A DNA stretch of 9,095 nt from Candidatus Aerophobota bacterium (GCA_014859225.1 JACUUP010000055.1:1-9095), one strand, 5' to 3'; positions 1 through 5,888 are shown, numbered from the stretch's first letter. The notes: generated from the letters alone by a model not told the origin. Numbers and translations are program-made.

Positions 1-330
1 TGAGAAGTTCGCCACTGGCAATAATCCCTCTTTTTCTCAGTCGGTAAAGATAAAAGGCAAGCTGCATGGTAGCTGATTTTACAAAGCGGGATGATTTTTT
101 AACCTCACCCACTATCATCTCACCATTTTTTCTTCTTAGAAGATCTATTTTCATATTACCTGCAATTATTTCCTTTTTCTCCCTCCTATAGGTATTCCCC
201 CAAAGAAGAGAAGTCTGCCAATTTCAAGGAAAGGGTCCTCCTCATTTGGGCTTAGCTCATGCGCCATAAGCCAAACTTCCCTTGGGCAGATGTAGTAGTA
301 CCAGATTAAAGTGCCGGTAATTTTTTGCAA
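1..330 (-). pseudogene. cas4: Cas4 CRISPR-associated nuclease, N-terminal part, frameshifted and cut by window edge
   Basis: Cas4 is a RecB-family nuclease with an Fe-S cluster that helps process prespacers during CRISPR adaptation. A TTG at 330..328 has an AGGAG 8 bases upstream. Translation gives ITGTLIWYYYICPREVWL, which is typical Cas4 N-terminal sequence including the first cluster cysteine, and continues to EIGRLL. This frame then runs into a stop at 168..166. From about 203 the homology continues in another frame: NTYRREKKEI, MKIDLLRR (motif Asp), GEVKKSSR (catalytic Glu and Lys) and MQLAFYLYRLRKRG (Gln motif), open to base 1. The last three cluster cysteines would lie off the left edge. 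The break coincides with a tandem CTTCT CTTCT at 213..204 on the minus strand; removing one copy joins GRLL directly to WGNTYRRE at about the family's usual spacing. The motif-I His-Glu expected there would still read Trp-Gly. It abuts the stop codon of the upstream DUF2283 gene. The Cas4 assignment is firm. Whether the break is a mutation or a read/assembly error is open. Confidence 0.85.
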
Positions 331-546
331 TTATAAAGCTCCTTTTGAGGCTTCATATCTAACCGGGAGAAGTCTCTCCAGATTTATATTCTTTGAGGCA
401 TTAAGGATCTCGATACCAATGACTTTCTCGCTTTCTCCTATATCCAGTACAATATCCTCGGATACCCTTTTGTTTATGACCTCTTGTTTCCTATCATCCA
501 AACGAATGTAGAGAAGATCTGTCTTGTCATTGTAAGTAATATTCAT
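331..546 (-). CDS. DUF2283 family small protein, putative antitoxin
   Basis: This 71-residue protein fits DUF2283 (COG5428). It opens with MNITYNDKTDLLYIRLDD, matching the family's tyrosine/aspartate-rich 'D-x-LYIRL' start. It continues through SEDIVLDIGESEKVIGIEILNASK, the usual 'v-D-d-k-vvGiEIl-AS' core. Length is normal for the family. DUF2283 proteins often sit beside DUF4258 proteins and are commonly treated as antitoxins of TA-like pairs, though biochemical proof is limited. Here the DUF4258 gene ends 3 bases upstream, and the GGAGG for this gene lies inside the end of that gene, 8 bases from the ATG, which suggests translational coupling. Its TAA stop directly abuts the TTG start of cas4. 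The family call is firm; the antitoxin role is inferred from pairing. Confidence 0.8.
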   Translation of the reverse strand: MNITYNDKTDLLYIRLDDRKQEVINKRVSEDIVLDIGESEKVIGIEILNASKNINLERLLPVRYEASKGAL

Positions 547-549
547 TTT

Positions 550-813
550 TTATTCCTCCCACTTTCCATAAAATACATAAACGGTCACAGTGACTATTAA
601 TTCTTTTCTCACGATATAAAATACCTCCACTCTTTTTTGGTCATAGTATTTATTATGCCTTTTTGATTTAAAATCGTACACCTTAGCTTTTCCTCTTCGT
701 CCATATTTAGCCGGGATAGAAAAACCGGTGTGGATAACATCCTTAATTTCTTCTTCATTTGTTCCTCTTTCTTCCGCCCGTTCTAATGTATGAGCGTCAA
801 CTTGTATTTCCAT
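550..813 (-). CDS. DUF4258 family small protein, putative toxin
   Basis: This 87-residue protein fits DUF4258. The N-terminal DAHTLERAEERGTNEEEIKDVI (residues 6-27) matches the 'HAleRm-eRGit-eeV' helix of that family. The C-terminal strands around EVFYIVRKELIVTVTVYV match the closing beta hairpin. A central stretch of about 25 residues is rich in Lys and Arg, which would suit nucleic acid or ribosome contact, but this is inference. DUF4258 proteins are small, often plasmid- or island-borne, and recur next to DUF2283 genes, so a toxin role is commonly assumed. The ATG at 813 has only a weak GAGAAG upstream, whereas the partner DUF2283 gene has a strong GGAGG. Stronger translation of the second gene is the pattern expected if that gene is the antitoxin. 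The frame is intact. Confidence 0.75.
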   Translation of the reverse strand: MEIQVDAHTLERAEERGTNEEEIKDVIHTGFSIPAKYGRRGKAKVYDFKSKRHNKYYDQKRVEVFYIVRKELIVTVTVYVFYGKWEE

Positions 814-827
814 ATTTTCTTCTCATG

Positions 828-921
828 CTATTTACGAGGATCTAAAAACTTTATGGTCACCTGTCCACGATTTCGAATTACAAAATTGGTATGAGGTGAT
901 CCGCAAAAATCTCAAACTCAT
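828..921 (-). pseudogene. Remnant of a DUF5615 PIN-like toxin gene
   Basis: An ATG at 921..919 overlaps the TGA of the DUF433 gene in an ATGA junction, the usual arrangement for a DUF433/DUF5615 pair. The first codons give MSLRF. One base out of frame the sequence then reads ADHLIP, resembling the family's typical start 'RFFADHxxPN'. Further on, one frame gives FEIVD and another gives GQVTIKFLDPRK and a stop at 830..828, which resembles a 'vv-r-RvrIr' family tail. Only about 94 bases remain of an expected 300 or more, so the middle appears deleted and at least two frameshifts are needed. No intact product is possible. The call rests on short matches plus gene order, so it is moderate. Confidence 0.45.
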
Positions 922-1145
922 GAAATTACAGCCTCAAATTCTGATAGCTCTCGAGCATAATCCAAACAAGCAACAATTTGTTCCCTTTTTAAATCGGGAA
1001 ACTCCTCTATAATCTCCTCAACAGTTTTACCAGAAGCCAAATATTCAAGAATAAGACTAACTGGAATTCTTGTTCTTTTAACTCTAGGTTTGTCTCTAAG
1101 CACATCTGGTGTGCTCACAATGTACTCTCTCCAATTTATTTGCAT
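918..1145 (-). CDS. DUF433 family antitoxin-like protein
   Basis: This 75-residue protein belongs to DUF433 (COG2442), small helix-turn-helix proteins that usually precede a DUF5615 PIN-like toxin gene and are regarded as antitoxins. Diagnostic stretches are DKPRVKRTRIPVSLILEYL (residues 18-36), then TVEEIIEEFPDLKREQIVACLDYA (residues 41-64), the helical core. Most family members read GKPxIKGTRIPV; here the glycine before TRIPV is arginine, which is unusual. The ATG has GGAG 8 bases upstream, and the gene starts 26 bases after the SIMPL protein stop with no obvious promoter between. Its TGA overlaps the ATG of what seems to be a degraded toxin gene, so it may be an orphan antitoxin or a repurposed regulator. 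Confidence 0.8.
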   Translation of the reverse strand: MQINWREYIVSTPDVLRDKPRVKRTRIPVSLILEYLASGKTVEEIIEEFPDLKREQIVACLDYARELSEFEAVIS

Positions 1146-1171
1146 ATTGTAATCTCCAGAAATTTACCTAC

Positions 1172-1894
1172 CTATTCAGATAAGATGAAGGTGCACTCAA
1201 CTTTTGCTTCTATTTTGAGCTGGCCGGGAACAAAGGGAGTCATGAGGAACTCTTCTCTTGCACCCCCTTCAGCTCCGTAGTACGGTCCATAAACTTCCAG
1301 TTCCACTATTTTTTCCAGCCTCTCCACCCTTTTTCCCTGAGCTTTTGCCAGTACATCTGCTTTATAGCGTGCATTATCCACTGCTATTAATAACGCCTGA
1401 TTGTAAGCGTGCTTTGGATTCTTAAGATAGTAGCGCACATCGTTAATTATATTCACGCCAGCTTTTACTACAGCATCCAGGACCTTTCCTGCGCTGGTAA
1501 CATCCATTACATAAACTTCCAGGCTGTGGGTAACCCTGAACCCCTTGAATACCTGCCTTCCCTCCTCATATTCTATAGCCTGCCACATATAAAAACCAAC
1601 TGTTTTTATTTCTGTCCTTTTAATCTCAAATTTTAGAAGAGTGGCAATAACATCTTCCATTATTGCGGCATTTTGTCTTTGAGCTAGCTCAGCAGCAGGA
1701 GCAACAATCTCCACTCCTATATTTAGAATAGTCATATCAGGAGCTGTTCTGACATCGCCTTTACCCTGAACCACACAGATAGTTTTTTCTACCTCAGAAG
1801 CCAGCCCCAGATTCCCGGATATAATGAGCGATAACAAGAAAATGAGGCTTACCACAACTTTGAGTTTAAAACTTTTTCCCAGGATGTGCATCAT
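1172..1894 (-). CDS. SIMPL (DUF541) domain exported protein
   Basis: This is a 240-residue secreted or periplasmic protein of the SIMPL/DUF541 family (COG2968). The start chosen is ATG 1894..1892 because GGAGG lies 6 bases upstream; the open frame extends to 1990 but that extension only translates a hairpin repeat. A signal peptide is clear: Lys residues near 7-12, a hydrophobic run at about 13-27, then a small-residue site near Gly30-Ala32. The mature part opens with ICVVQGKGDVRTAPDMTILNIGVE, the family's 'v-G-G-v-v-PD-a-i-ivG' hallmark. It continues with EIKTVGFYMW, GFRVTHSLEVYV, AGVNIINDVRY and NARYKADVLAKAQGKRV in family order. The biochemical role of the family is poorly defined (cell-envelope stress protection or IRAK-related naming by distant similarity). 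It is followed by the DUF433 gene after 26 bases. Confidence 0.85.
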   Translation of the reverse strand: MMHILGKSFKLKVVVSLIFLLSLIISGNLGLASEVEKTICVVQGKGDVRTAPDMTILNIGVEIVAPAAELAQRQNAAIMEDVIATLLKFEIKRTEIKTVGFYMWQAIEYEEGRQVFKGFRVTHSLEVYVMDVTSAGKVLDAVVKAGVNIINDVRYYLKNPKHAYNQALLIAVDNARYKADVLAKAQGKRVERLEKIVELEVYGPYYGAEGGAREEFLMTPFVPGQLKIEAKVECTFILSE

Positions 1895-1945
1895 AGCTAA
1901 CCTCCGTTTTAATTTTATCTTACTGTAAAATCCCTTCACCCCCAC

Positions 1946-1976
1946 CTTCTCCTCCCCCCTCAAGGGGGAGGAGAAG
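1946..1976. repeat. Strong GC-rich hairpin element
   Basis: Two perfect 13-base arms (CTTCTCCTCCCCC and its complement) flank a 5-base loop at 1959..1963. The arms are much richer in G and C than the surroundings. No T-run follows on either strand, so it is not a classic intrinsic terminator. Sequences of this 'cccctcaaggggg' type recur as dispersed intergenic repeats in many environmental genomes. It sits 52 bases upstream of the SIMPL gene start, in its leader or promoter region. Confidence 0.6.
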
Positions 1977-2001
1977 AGATAATAAGTCAAAAATTTGCAA
2001 T

Positions 2002-2020
2002 GACAGGCGAGACGCCTGTC
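2002..2020. repeat. Perfect inverted repeat, dispersed-repeat type (GACAGGCG/CGCCTGTC)
   Basis: GACAGGCG at 2002..2009 and CGCCTGTC at 2013..2020 form an 8-bp stem with a 3-base AGA loop. The flanking context, including 'cctacgg' to the right, matches a short palindromic repeat I recall scattered between genes in several uncultured bacterial lineages. The stretch 1895..2105 between the SIMPL gene and the membrane protein gene holds this element, the GC-rich hairpin at 1946..1976 and no convincing gene. Confidence 0.55.
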
Positions 2021-2105
2021 CTACGGTATTCACCCGATAATGCAAGGGTAGATTTACCTTAGATTCGGAAGCTAAGCTCTGAAAGGTAACTGTTAGTCTC
2101 ATATA

Positions 2106-2786
2106 TCAGCTCTTAATTGCTCTGACAAAATGAGATATGCTTGCCAGGATAAATCCAGCCGCCACCCAGTAGTAGAGAAATTTGGGGTAGATTAAAACTG
2201 CTGTCCCTGCTCCCAGATAAACAAGACCGGTAAAAATCAAACTCACCTTTTCCGTTTTGCTAATTTTGTCACTCATTTTATCAACCACCTCCACTAATAA
2301 AGGAATCTTTAAAACTTTGGATGCAAAGGGATGATGCTTGCTTGATAAAATAATATTTTTTCTAACCTCATTCCAGAAATCGGCAAAGTAAACAGCGTTT
2401 AAAAAAATAACACTGGTTAAAAGAACAATAGCATACGTTAAAGATGACCAGTACTCTCCCCAGGTAAGGAGAAAGCCAATCTCATCTAAAAAAAATCCTA
2501 ATCCTAATCCGTACAAAATAGCAGCTATTTTCCTCATTATCTTTTGCCCGTAATTAAGAGCAAGCCAGCCGCCAATACAAAGAAGAATGAATCCGTAAAA
2601 AAAGTGGTGAATGTGAATCCCGCGTATAATTAAATTTCTACCAAAATAGGTGATACTCTCCTCATATGCAGTTTTGTCCGCCTTTGTTAGAACTACCCAC
2701 AACCTTGCAAAAATAAAGGAAAAGAAAAAAGAGCTTATTGCTATAAAGGGAATTGCTCTATCTTTTTGCTTGGCGCTCTTGCTCAT
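2106..2786 (-). CDS. Integral membrane protein of unknown function, His-rich motif
   Basis: This 226-residue protein has about six membrane segments, near residues 12-33, 61-79, 86-107, 115-135, 180-199 and 203-222. I do not recognise a named family. The most conspicuous region is RGIHIHHFFYGF (His58, His60, His61) entering segment 2. Segment 3 carries GLGLGFFLDEIGF with Asp101-Glu102, and EYW follows at 111-113. Clustered His and acidic residues at the membrane edge could bind metal or form an active site; that is inference. A soluble loop of about 40 residues (138-178) is mixed-charge. The ATG at 2786 has AAAGGA 7 bases upstream and a good promoter 63 bases further (2849..2877). It is divergent from queD, but nothing links it to queuosine metabolism. 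Confidence 0.75.
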   Translation of the reverse strand: MSKSAKQKDRAIPFIAISSFFFSFIFARLWVVLTKADKTAYEESITYFGRNLIIRGIHIHHFFYGFILLCIGGWLALNYGQKIMRKIAAILYGLGLGFFLDEIGFLLTWGEYWSSLTYAIVLLTSVIFLNAVYFADFWNEVRKNIILSSKHHPFASKVLKIPLLVEVVDKMSDKISKTEKVSLIFTGLVYLGAGTAVLIYPKFLYYWVAAGFILASISHFVRAIKS

Positions 2787-2848
2787 AGAAAAATCCTTTA
2801 CTCTTACTTAATTAAGCTATCAGGAATATCTATATCTTATGCAAGTGC

Positions 2849-2877
2849 ATTATAAAAAAGATAGTTAGGTTTGTAAA
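2849..2877 (-). promoter_or_regulatory. Sigma-70 promoter for the membrane protein gene
   Basis: On the minus strand TTTACA (2877..2872) is followed by a 17-base spacer and a perfect TATAAT (2854..2849). This would give a leader of about 55 bases before the ATG at 2786. It matches the consensus in 11 of 12 bases with ideal spacing. Confidence 0.75.
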
Positions 2878-2904
2878 GAAAAATAAAAAGGATGGGCAGG
2901 TAAT

Positions 2905-2932
2905 TTGACAAAGTGAAGTTTATAAACATAAT
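2905..2932 (+). promoter_or_regulatory. Sigma-70 promoter for queD
   Basis: TTGACA at 2905..2910, a 16-base spacer, then CATAAT at 2927..2932. Transcription would begin near 2940, leaving a leader of about 25 bases. That is too short for a riboswitch aptamer. The -35 box lies 28 bases from that of the divergent promoter, so a single regulator bound between them could affect both. Confidence 0.6.
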
Positions 2933-2965
2933 CAAAAAATAAAAAACTAACCTGAAGAGGATAAA

Positions 2966-3316
2966 ATGGTAATAACCAGGGAATTTGAATTTGATGCTGC
3001 CCATAAGCTTGTAAACTATCAGGGAAAGTGCGAAAATCTTCATGGTCACAGATGGAAAATACAGGTAAGCGTGCAGGCTCCGGTGGGAAAAGATGGCATT
3101 GCTTTTGATTTTGTTCAGTTAAAAGAAATCGTTGAGGAAAAAGTAATGAAAAAACTCGACCACAGCTACCTCAATGACCTTTTACCTCAACCTTCCACGG
3201 AAAATATAGCTATCTGGATTTGGGGAAGATTAAAAGAGCTTCCTCTCTATGAGATTAAGGTGTGGGAGTCCCCCACTAGCTTTGTTGCTTATAAAGGTGC
3301 AAAGCAAGAGGTCTAA
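2966..3316 (+). CDS. queD: 6-carboxy-5,6,7,8-tetrahydropterin synthase (QueD)
   Basis: QueD converts 7,8-dihydroneopterin triphosphate to 6-carboxytetrahydropterin, the second step toward preQ0 and queuosine, in the cytoplasm. The 116-residue length is normal for the short bacterial enzyme. The zinc ligands are visible: His13 in FEFDAAH, and His26 and His28 in CENLHGH. Cys22 is the catalytic cysteine of the C-x3-HGH motif that separates QueD-type enzymes from some paralogues. Asp65-His66 in LDHSYLND complete the proton relay, and PSTENIAIWIW (76-86) and VWESPTSFVAY (99-109) with Glu101 form the pterin-binding end. The ATG has AGAGG 5 bases upstream. No queC, queE or queF is adjacent, so the gene stands alone behind its own promoter. 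It converges with the next gene with only 5 bases between stops. Confidence 0.92.
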   Translation: MVITREFEFDAAHKLVNYQGKCENLHGHRWKIQVSVQAPVGKDGIAFDFVQLKEIVEEKVMKKLDHSYLNDLLPQPSTENIAIWIWGRLKELPLYEIKVWESPTSFVAYKGAKQEV

Positions 3317-3321
3317 AAATA

Positions 3322-3858
3322 TTAATGTTTTTTTCTTCTAAGCTCCTCTATTATGCGCTCTATATCACTGGAAGCAGACCGTGCCGCCATAGCAGCCACA
3401 TAGATAAGAGTTGAGAACTGCCAGACATCCTCAGGTCCAGTTATAAGCCCGGATTGAATATCTTCTTTTCTTTCCAGCTGGTCGGAAAAATAACCCACCG
3501 CTTTTTCCAAATTTCCTTCAAAAATGTCTAAATTGTAGGTCTCATTTTTATACTTCAGGGCGGGAAAGGAGATACCTCTCATCAAAAGAAATCTACGTAT
3601 ATCATCCCCGCTTATATCAAAGTCCTTCCAGAAATCAAAACCCTCAAACTGAGCATAAGGAGCGTGAGGAAGTACAATTAAGGGCCGATGAACAATCACT
3701 TTCCCTTTCCTTACCACGGTATCGCCTAAATTCACGGCGGAAGAAGCAAGAGCTATATAGGAAAGCTCAGTAGAATCAAAAGCTAATAAGTTGCGCAAAC
3801 GGTACCTTACAATTTTAGTTTCTCTAACTGCCTTTTCCCATTTTTCTTCCACATCCAT
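3322..3858 (-). CDS. Protein of unknown function, probably cytoplasmic
   Basis: I do not recognise a family for this 178-residue protein. It has no signal peptide and no membrane segment. The N-terminal helix is highly charged (VEEKWEKAVRETK). A middle section, VVRKGKVIVHRPLIVLPHAPYAQFEGFDF (about 48-76), looks like beta structure and is followed by an Asp-rich turn, DFDISGDDIRRFLLMRGISFP (79-99). The C-terminal section contains GPEDVWQFSTLIYVAAMAARSA (141-162) and a charged helix ending RRKKH. The composition and the orderly secondary-structure pattern look like a real gene. ATG 3858 has AAGGGA nearby and a plausible promoter lies just upstream (3887..3914). It is separated from the exchanger gene by 76 bases, so it may be transcribed independently. 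Confidence 0.7.
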   Translation of the reverse strand: MDVEEKWEKAVRETKIVRYRLRNLLAFDSTELSYIALASSAVNLGDTVVRKGKVIVHRPLIVLPHAPYAQFEGFDFWKDFDISGDDIRRFLLMRGISFPALKYKNETYNLDIFEGNLEKAVGYFSDQLERKEDIQSGLITGPEDVWQFSTLIYVAAMAARSASSDIERIIEELRRKKH

Positions 3859-3886
3859 AATCTTTCCCTTTTTGTTCTTTTTGTAT

Positions 3887-3914
3887 ATTAAATGAAATAA
3901 ATAAGTTCCGTCAA
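3887..3914 (-). promoter_or_regulatory. Probable sigma-70 promoter for the unknown gene at 3322..3858
   Basis: On the minus strand TTGACG (3914..3909), a 16-base spacer and TTTAAT (3892..3887) match the consensus in 10 of 12 bases. The start site would leave a leader of about 20 bases. This is the same 16-base spacing as the queD promoter. Confidence 0.5.
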
Positions 3915-3934
3915 GCTCAAAGCATATTTTGTCT

Positions 3935-4939
3935 TTATTTTGTTAGAAAAAACAAAATAGAGCTACCTCCTATTAGAACTAAAACCATAGATATGGCATC
4001 CCAGCCGAGTTTTAAAAAGCAACGTTTTGACCTTGATATAAGGCCTATTATAAGTATATTTGACAGTACTATGGCAAGTATCACAGTGAGTAGATTCTCC
4101 ATCCTGATTGAGGAAAGAAATACTCCCTCCCGCAAAAGTGCATCGCAAAGAGGAACAATCATGGTATCAAAAAAATTGCTGCCTAAAATATTGCCAACAG
4201 CCATATCTACATCAAACTTGAGAGCACTTATGGAAACTATAAGTTCCGGAAAAGAGGTTACAATGCCAAGAAAAAAGGTGCCTACCATAACTTCACTCCA
4301 CCTCATCACAAAAACTATCTCTTTTCCTATTTGAGAAAGCCATATCCCTAACCCAACAATCGCTAAAAGGTAAAAGATGAACTTAAATAAAGTTGTTCTA
4401 AAAGATAAATGTTTATATATCTTTTCTACAAAAGAAGTGGTGGCATCCTTTTGCTCAGTTTTTTCCATTTTAAATATAGAAAAAAGAGCTACGATGAGAA
4501 GAAAAGGAAGGAGAAAACTTTCCCAGCCTAAACCTAACAAATGGAAGCTAAAATCTGTAAAAATTCTGAGCAGCATGAAAAAAACAATTACGGATAAAAA
4601 AATAACCGTCCAGCCAGCATATAGAATCTGCTTGGTGTGCACTTTCAACATAAGTGGACCTTCTCCCTCAATTAAATCCAGCAAAGCAATAATTCCAAGG
4701 TTAAAAATAAGGCTTCCAAAAAGGTCTCCTGCAGCAAAATCAGGTAATTTCACAACAACTATGGAGGCAACACTTGTTACGAACTCAGGTGCCGAAGTGG
4801 CACCAGCCAGAACGGCAAACCCCATAATAGTCCTTGTAACCCGGGTTTTTTCACATAAAACATCCCCGAGGTAAGACGCTTTGTATCCACACCAGATAAT
4901 AGCTACACTGCAGATAATAAACTTTATCCAGATAAGCAA
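3935..4939 (-). CDS. Sodium/calcium (cation) exchanger family membrane protein
   Basis: This is an inner-membrane antiporter of the CaCA superfamily (COG0530, YrbG-like), likely exchanging Ca2+ or another cation for Na+ or H+. The two alpha repeats that form the ion path are present: GFAVLAGATSAPEFVTS followed by GDLFGSLIFN in the first half, and GIVTSFPELIVS followed by GNILGSNFFD in the second. Each carries the key Pro-Glu. About ten hydrophobic segments are split by a charged loop (KMEKTEQKDATT), the usual layout, and the length is close to typical. I chose TTG 4939..4937, giving 334 residues, because AGGGGG ends 5 bases upstream and it follows the pyrD stop by one base. A TTG at 4969 would overlap pyrD by 29 bases and lacks a good ribosome site. 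It is co-transcribed with pyrD by position, with no obvious functional link. Confidence 0.87.
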   Translation of the reverse strand: MLIWIKFIICSVAIIWCGYKASYLGDVLCEKTRVTRTIMGFAVLAGATSAPEFVTSVASIVVVKLPDFAAGDLFGSLIFNLGIIALLDLIEGEGPLMLKVHTKQILYAGWTVIFLSVIVFFMLLRIFTDFSFHLLGLGWESFLLPFLLIVALFSIFKMEKTEQKDATTSFVEKIYKHLSFRTTLFKFIFYLLAIVGLGIWLSQIGKEIVFVMRWSEVMVGTFFLGIVTSFPELIVSISALKFDVDMAVGNILGSNFFDTMIVPLCDALLREGVFLSSIRMENLLTVILAIVLSNILIIGLISRSKRCFLKLGWDAISMVLVLIGGSSILFFLTK

Positions 4940-4940
4940 A

Positions 4941-5870
4941 TCATCCCCCTGTTTTAAGCTTGCCAACAAGTTCAGAAAAACTTCTTATTTTTTTCTCATA
5001 TAGATAATGCTCAAGCTCATCTATTATCTTCAGCGAAACCTGAGGGTCTATGAAGTTAGCGGTTCCAACTGCTACAGCACTTGCCCCGGCGAGCACAAAC
5101 TCCAGAGCATCTTCAAGACTCATTATTCCCCCCATTCCAATAATGGGAATATCCACCTTAGAATGAACCTCCCACACTATCTTTACAGCAATTGCTCTTA
5201 TGGCTGGTCCTGAGAGCCCTCCCACAACATTTCCAAGTTTTGGGCACATTTTATCAACATCAATTGCCATCGCCGGGATACTGTTAATTAAAGATACAGC
5301 TTCTGCTCCAGCTTCCCGGGCAGCCTGGGAGAGCTCAACCATCCTTCCAATTTGAGCAGAAAGTTTAATAAAAAAAGGTAGTCCGCTAACCTCTTTCAAT
5401 CTCCTGGTTAAAGAAAAAACAAGCTCTGGCTCCTCCCCTATCATCTTAGAACCTGAATTAACATTGGGGCAGGATACATTTACTTCCAAAGCGTGAATAC
5501 ATTTTTCTTTACCCAGCCTATCAGCCAATCTTAAATAATCTTCCTCATTTTCCCCGGCAATGCTTACAATCAGAGCTGTCTTTAAGTTGTGCAAAAAGGG
5601 CAGGTTTTTTTCAATAAAACTGTCAATGCCCGAGTTCTCAAGACCAATTGAATTTAAAAGACCAGCGGGTGTCTCGGTGAGGCGGGGAGGGGGATTTCCT
5701 TTGCGGGGTTTTAAAGTTATGGTTTTTGCGATAAGCCCCCCTAATTTATTTAAATCCACATACTTTGCGTATTCTTCCCCATACCCGAAGGTTCCGGCTG
5801 CAACCAGAACTGGATTTTTCAACTTAACCCTGCCAATTGTAGCAGCAAGCTCTACATTGAATTTGTCCAA
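4941..5870 (-). CDS. pyrD: Dihydroorotate dehydrogenase B (NAD+), catalytic subunit
   Basis: This FMN-containing catalytic subunit oxidises dihydroorotate to orotate in pyrimidine synthesis and passes electrons to PyrK and then NAD+. Its 309 residues form a TIM barrel. Visible motifs are NPVLVAAGTFGYG (19-31), IAKTITLKPRKGNPPPR (47-63) with the FMN-contacting Lys49, LNSIGLEN (72-79), and EVNVSCPNV (129-137) with catalytic Cys134. Type 1 enzymes use Cys here and type 2 use Ser. IKL (168-170), GGLSGPAIR (217-225), IIGMGGI and AVAVGTAN bind the FMN phosphate. The start is TTG 5870 with AAGGAG 5 bases upstream. The pyrK gene lies in the same operon but is separated from this one by a GTPase gene, which is unusual because these subunit genes are normally adjacent. 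Confidence 0.95.
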   Translation of the reverse strand: MDKFNVELAATIGRVKLKNPVLVAAGTFGYGEEYAKYVDLNKLGGLIAKTITLKPRKGNPPPRLTETPAGLLNSIGLENSGIDSFIEKNLPFLHNLKTALIVSIAGENEEDYLRLADRLGKEKCIHALEVNVSCPNVNSGSKMIGEEPELVFSLTRRLKEVSGLPFFIKLSAQIGRMVELSQAAREAGAEAVSLINSIPAMAIDVDKMCPKLGNVVGGLSGPAIRAIAVKIVWEVHSKVDIPIIGMGGIMSLEDALEFVLAGASAVAVGTANFIDPQVSLKIIDELEHYLYEKKIRSFSELVGKLKTGG

Positions 5871-5888
5871 ACTTTCTCCTTCTTAAAG

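Noticed and set aside
1-1145. CRISPR array near cas4
   Set aside because: No regularly spaced direct repeats of 23-40 bases are visible in the window; any array would lie beyond the left edge.
1920-2102. 60-residue minus-strand open frame upstream of the SIMPL gene
   Set aside because: It mostly translates the two hairpin repeats (GQASRLS and LPLEGGGEGGG stretches) and has no convincing ribosome site. This is low-complexity output of repeats, not a protein.
2933-2965. preQ1 riboswitch ahead of queD
   Set aside because: The predicted leader is only about 25 bases, and no C-rich loop or pseudoknot-like A-rich tail next to the ribosome site could be made out.
2837-3049. 70-residue minus-strand open frame across the queD start
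   Set aside because: It overlaps queD and both divergent promoters, and its composition (Phe, Leu, Tyr runs) is what AT-rich noncoding sequence gives.
3937-3958. Hairpin ATTTTGTT/AACAAAAT at the end of the exchanger gene as a terminator
   Set aside because: The 8-bp stem is almost all A-T, overlaps the last codons, and no continuous T-run follows, so stability would be poor.
3993-4874. Plus-strand open frames of 113 and 165 residues opposite the exchanger gene
   Set aside because: They lie antisense to a gene with clear alpha-repeat motifs; their content is the complement of membrane-segment codons and shows no domain.
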